Source of the DNA: JBHHZJ01 sp046758005
Lineage (GTDB): Bacteria; Pseudomonadota; Alphaproteobacteria; Kiloniellales; J153
NCBI GenBank assembly: GCA_046758005.1
Contig: JBHHZJ010000139.1
Span: 1-6,818, forward strand
Reading direction: 5' to 3'
DNA: 6,818 nt
Shown: positions 5,700 to 6,818 of the stretch, piece by piece
Layout: every line of letters begins with the position of its first letter
Numbering within the stretch: position 1 is the first letter of the stretch
Translations under genes and position numbers: made by a program
The notes under the pieces: generated by a model
Told to the model about the DNA's origin: nothing
The model's database searches: none
What the model saw: only the letters and a program-made list of their open reading frames with translations

Positions 5700-6818
5700 C
5701 TATGAATCGCATGCGATTTGCAGCGTCCCCGGTACGAGCAGCGCGCCGCCGGCGCGCCACGCCGTGACAGGGGCCTTGCCGCCGGCCGTTGCCCGGATCG
5801 GGATCGCCGCGGCCTGGGTGCCTGGAGCCTCTTGCGGTCTTGAACCCAGCTTGGCGCCCGCCGCGCCCAGGTAATGGGCGATCATCGCGGGCCCGGGCTG
5901 CGCCGGCAGCGCGCCGCGGCCCTTGCCCACGAAGGAGGCCAGCGTGCGCCCGCCGCGTGCCCCGCACTGCTTGGCCAGGCGCGCGGCCGCGTTCATCAGC
6001 TTCTCCGTCAGAACCGCCACTCCCGCGCTCAGGTCGGTCTCCGGCGCGCTGATCGAGATCGTCCCGGCGATGCCGAGCTGCGAGGAGGCCTCGACGATGC
6101 TGTCGGCGCTGGCGACGAAATTCTCGGTGACGATCAGGATGTTCCCGCCGGGACCGCCGAAGGCGTTGGCCTGGATCGCGCTGGAGTCCAGGATCACGAA
6201 GACCGGGCCGACTGTGACGATGTTGCCGCCCGCACCCTCGCCCGTACCCACGGAGGTCGTGATCCGGCTGTCGCGCAGCAGGACGATGACGCCGACGGCG
6301 GCCGTGATGTCGCCGCCGTCGGCGGATGCGGCCCGGGTCGAGATTTGCGCACCGTTCGTCAAGGTCAACTCGTTCGCGGACAGCGTGACGTTGCCCGCGG
6401 TACCGGCGTTCGGCGCGGAGGAGGCGCTCTCCGTGCGCACGCCGGTGCCCGCCCCGTCGAGCGCGATGATGTTCTGGGCCTGGAGGTCGATGCCGCCGCC
6501 GGGACCCGGCCCCTGCGTGGTCGCGCTAACGACGGCACCGCCCGTGAGACGCAGCTCGCCCGCAAGAATGGTGATGCTGCCCGCCGACCCGGCGCCTGGC
6601 TGGAGCGAGGTGCTGTCGGTAAGGATGCCGGTATCTGCGCCGTCCAGCGCGATCACCTCGCCTGCCGTGATGAGAATCGCGCCGCCGGGTCCCGTGCCCT
6701 GCGTGGTCGCGCTGATCGCCGGCCCTCCGGCCATGCGAAGTTCGCGCGCTGAAAGTGTGATGCTGCCCGCGGTCCCTGCGTTGGGCGCGCCCGAGGTGCT
6801 CTCGGTGAGGATGCCGGT
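5700..6818 (-). CDS. TpsA-type exoprotein (filamentous haemagglutinin-like), C-terminal part
   Basis: Partial: the frame runs open to the window edge and its start, signal peptide and N-terminal TPS secretion domain lie to the right. The last 372 residues are visible. The first about 260 are Gly/Ala/Thr/Ser-rich beta-helix repeats of the exoprotein type, with recurring blocks such as GTAGNVTLSANELTL, ISATTQG and GPGGxI. Two full 62-residue units and a third degenerate one are seen, fading into shorter GGNI-type coils. A conserved tail follows: QCGARGG (256-262 of the 344-residue stretch starting at the Met at 6734), then SFVGKGRGALPAQPG (267-281), resembling the RC...SSFV.TGRGGLPPxP tail I know from many bacterial and cyanobacterial TPS exoproteins. 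Only two cysteines are visible, one in this motif and one two residues before the end (IACDS). The protein should be exported by Sec and then the TpsB pore, and be surface-bound or released. Adhesin is the family's usual role; a specific function cannot be assigned. The CHAT gene follows 28 bp downstream. Confidence 0.92.
   Translation of the reverse strand, partial: TGILTESTSGAPNAGTAGSITLSARELRMAGGPAISATTQGTGPGGAILITAGEVIALDGADTGILTDSTSLQPGAGSAGSITILAGELRLTGGAVVSATTQGPGPGGGIDLQAQNIIALDGAGTGVRTESASSAPNAGTAGNVTLSANELTLTNGAQISTRAASADGGDITAAVGVIVLLRDSRITTSVGTGEGAGGNIVTVGPVFVILDSSAIQANAFGGPGGNILIVTENFVASADSIVEASSQLGIAGTISISAPETDLSAGVAVLTEKLMNAAARLAKQCGARGGRTLASFVGKGRGALPAQPGPAMIAHYLGAAGAKLGSRPQEAPGTQAAAIPIRATAGGKAPVTAWRAGGALLVPGTLQIACDS
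6261..6818 (-). repeat. In-frame 186-bp tandem repeats in the TpsA gene
   Basis: Three consecutive 186-bp (62-codon) units run on the minus strand: 6818-6633, 6632-6447 and 6446-6261. Each begins with a Thr-Gly codon pair (TGIL, TGIL, TGVR). Units 1 and 2 share 40 of 62 residues by hand alignment; unit 3 matches well over its first about 38 residues (NAGTAG..TLSA.EL) and then diverges. The array probably continues beyond the window edge, since unit 1 begins exactly at the last base with no sign of a boundary. Each unit probably forms a few coils of the beta-helix. Confidence 0.85.

Noticed and set aside
5874..6752. Plus-strand ORF opposite the TpsA gene
   Set aside because: Composition (Arg/Asp/Gly/Ala) and lack of motifs mark it as antisense to the exoprotein repeats.
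6261..6818. CRISPR array or satellite DNA
   Set aside because: The periodicity is 186 bp, in frame, with divergence between units and no short identical repeat with unique spacers. It is a protein repeat.

Overview
The window is GC-rich apart from one AT-rich island at about 1400-1510. It looks like chromosomal DNA of a high-GC Gram-negative bacterium. Evidence for this is an outer-membrane two-partner secretion (TPS) pore, two clear signal peptides and a secreted beta-helical exoprotein. A proteobacterium (for example sulfur-oxidising Gammaproteobacteria) fits best, but the sequence alone does not fix the taxon; cyanobacteria carry similar gene sets.

Layout, left to right. Bases 1-207 hold no gene I can support, only a strong GC hairpin and a weak promoter-like AT patch. 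Bases 208-1212 (+) encode an endonuclease/exonuclease/phosphatase (EEP) superfamily hydrolase, apparently unrelated to what follows. Bases 1213-1585 are intergenic: a GC-rich part with hairpins, then the AT-rich island with promoter-like elements and a doubtful 25-codon ORF. Bases 1586-3313 (+) encode a TpsB transporter (ShlB/FhaC/HecB family). After a 42-bp gap, bases 3356-5671 (-) encode an exported TPR-CHAT protein, a caspase-like protease. A further 28 bp away, 5700 to the window end (-) encodes the C-terminal 372 residues of a TpsA-type exoprotein with 62-residue repeats; its start lies beyond the right edge.

The last three genes form a likely functional unit. The TpsA protein would cross the inner membrane by Sec and leave through TpsB. 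The CHAT protein, apparently cotranscribed downstream of tpsA and carrying its own signal peptide, would sit in the periplasm or outside the cell with an intact His/Cys dyad. A periplasmic caspase-like protease tied to a TPS system is the most interesting point here. The function of the CHAT partner (processing, quality control or surface release of TpsA) is inference.
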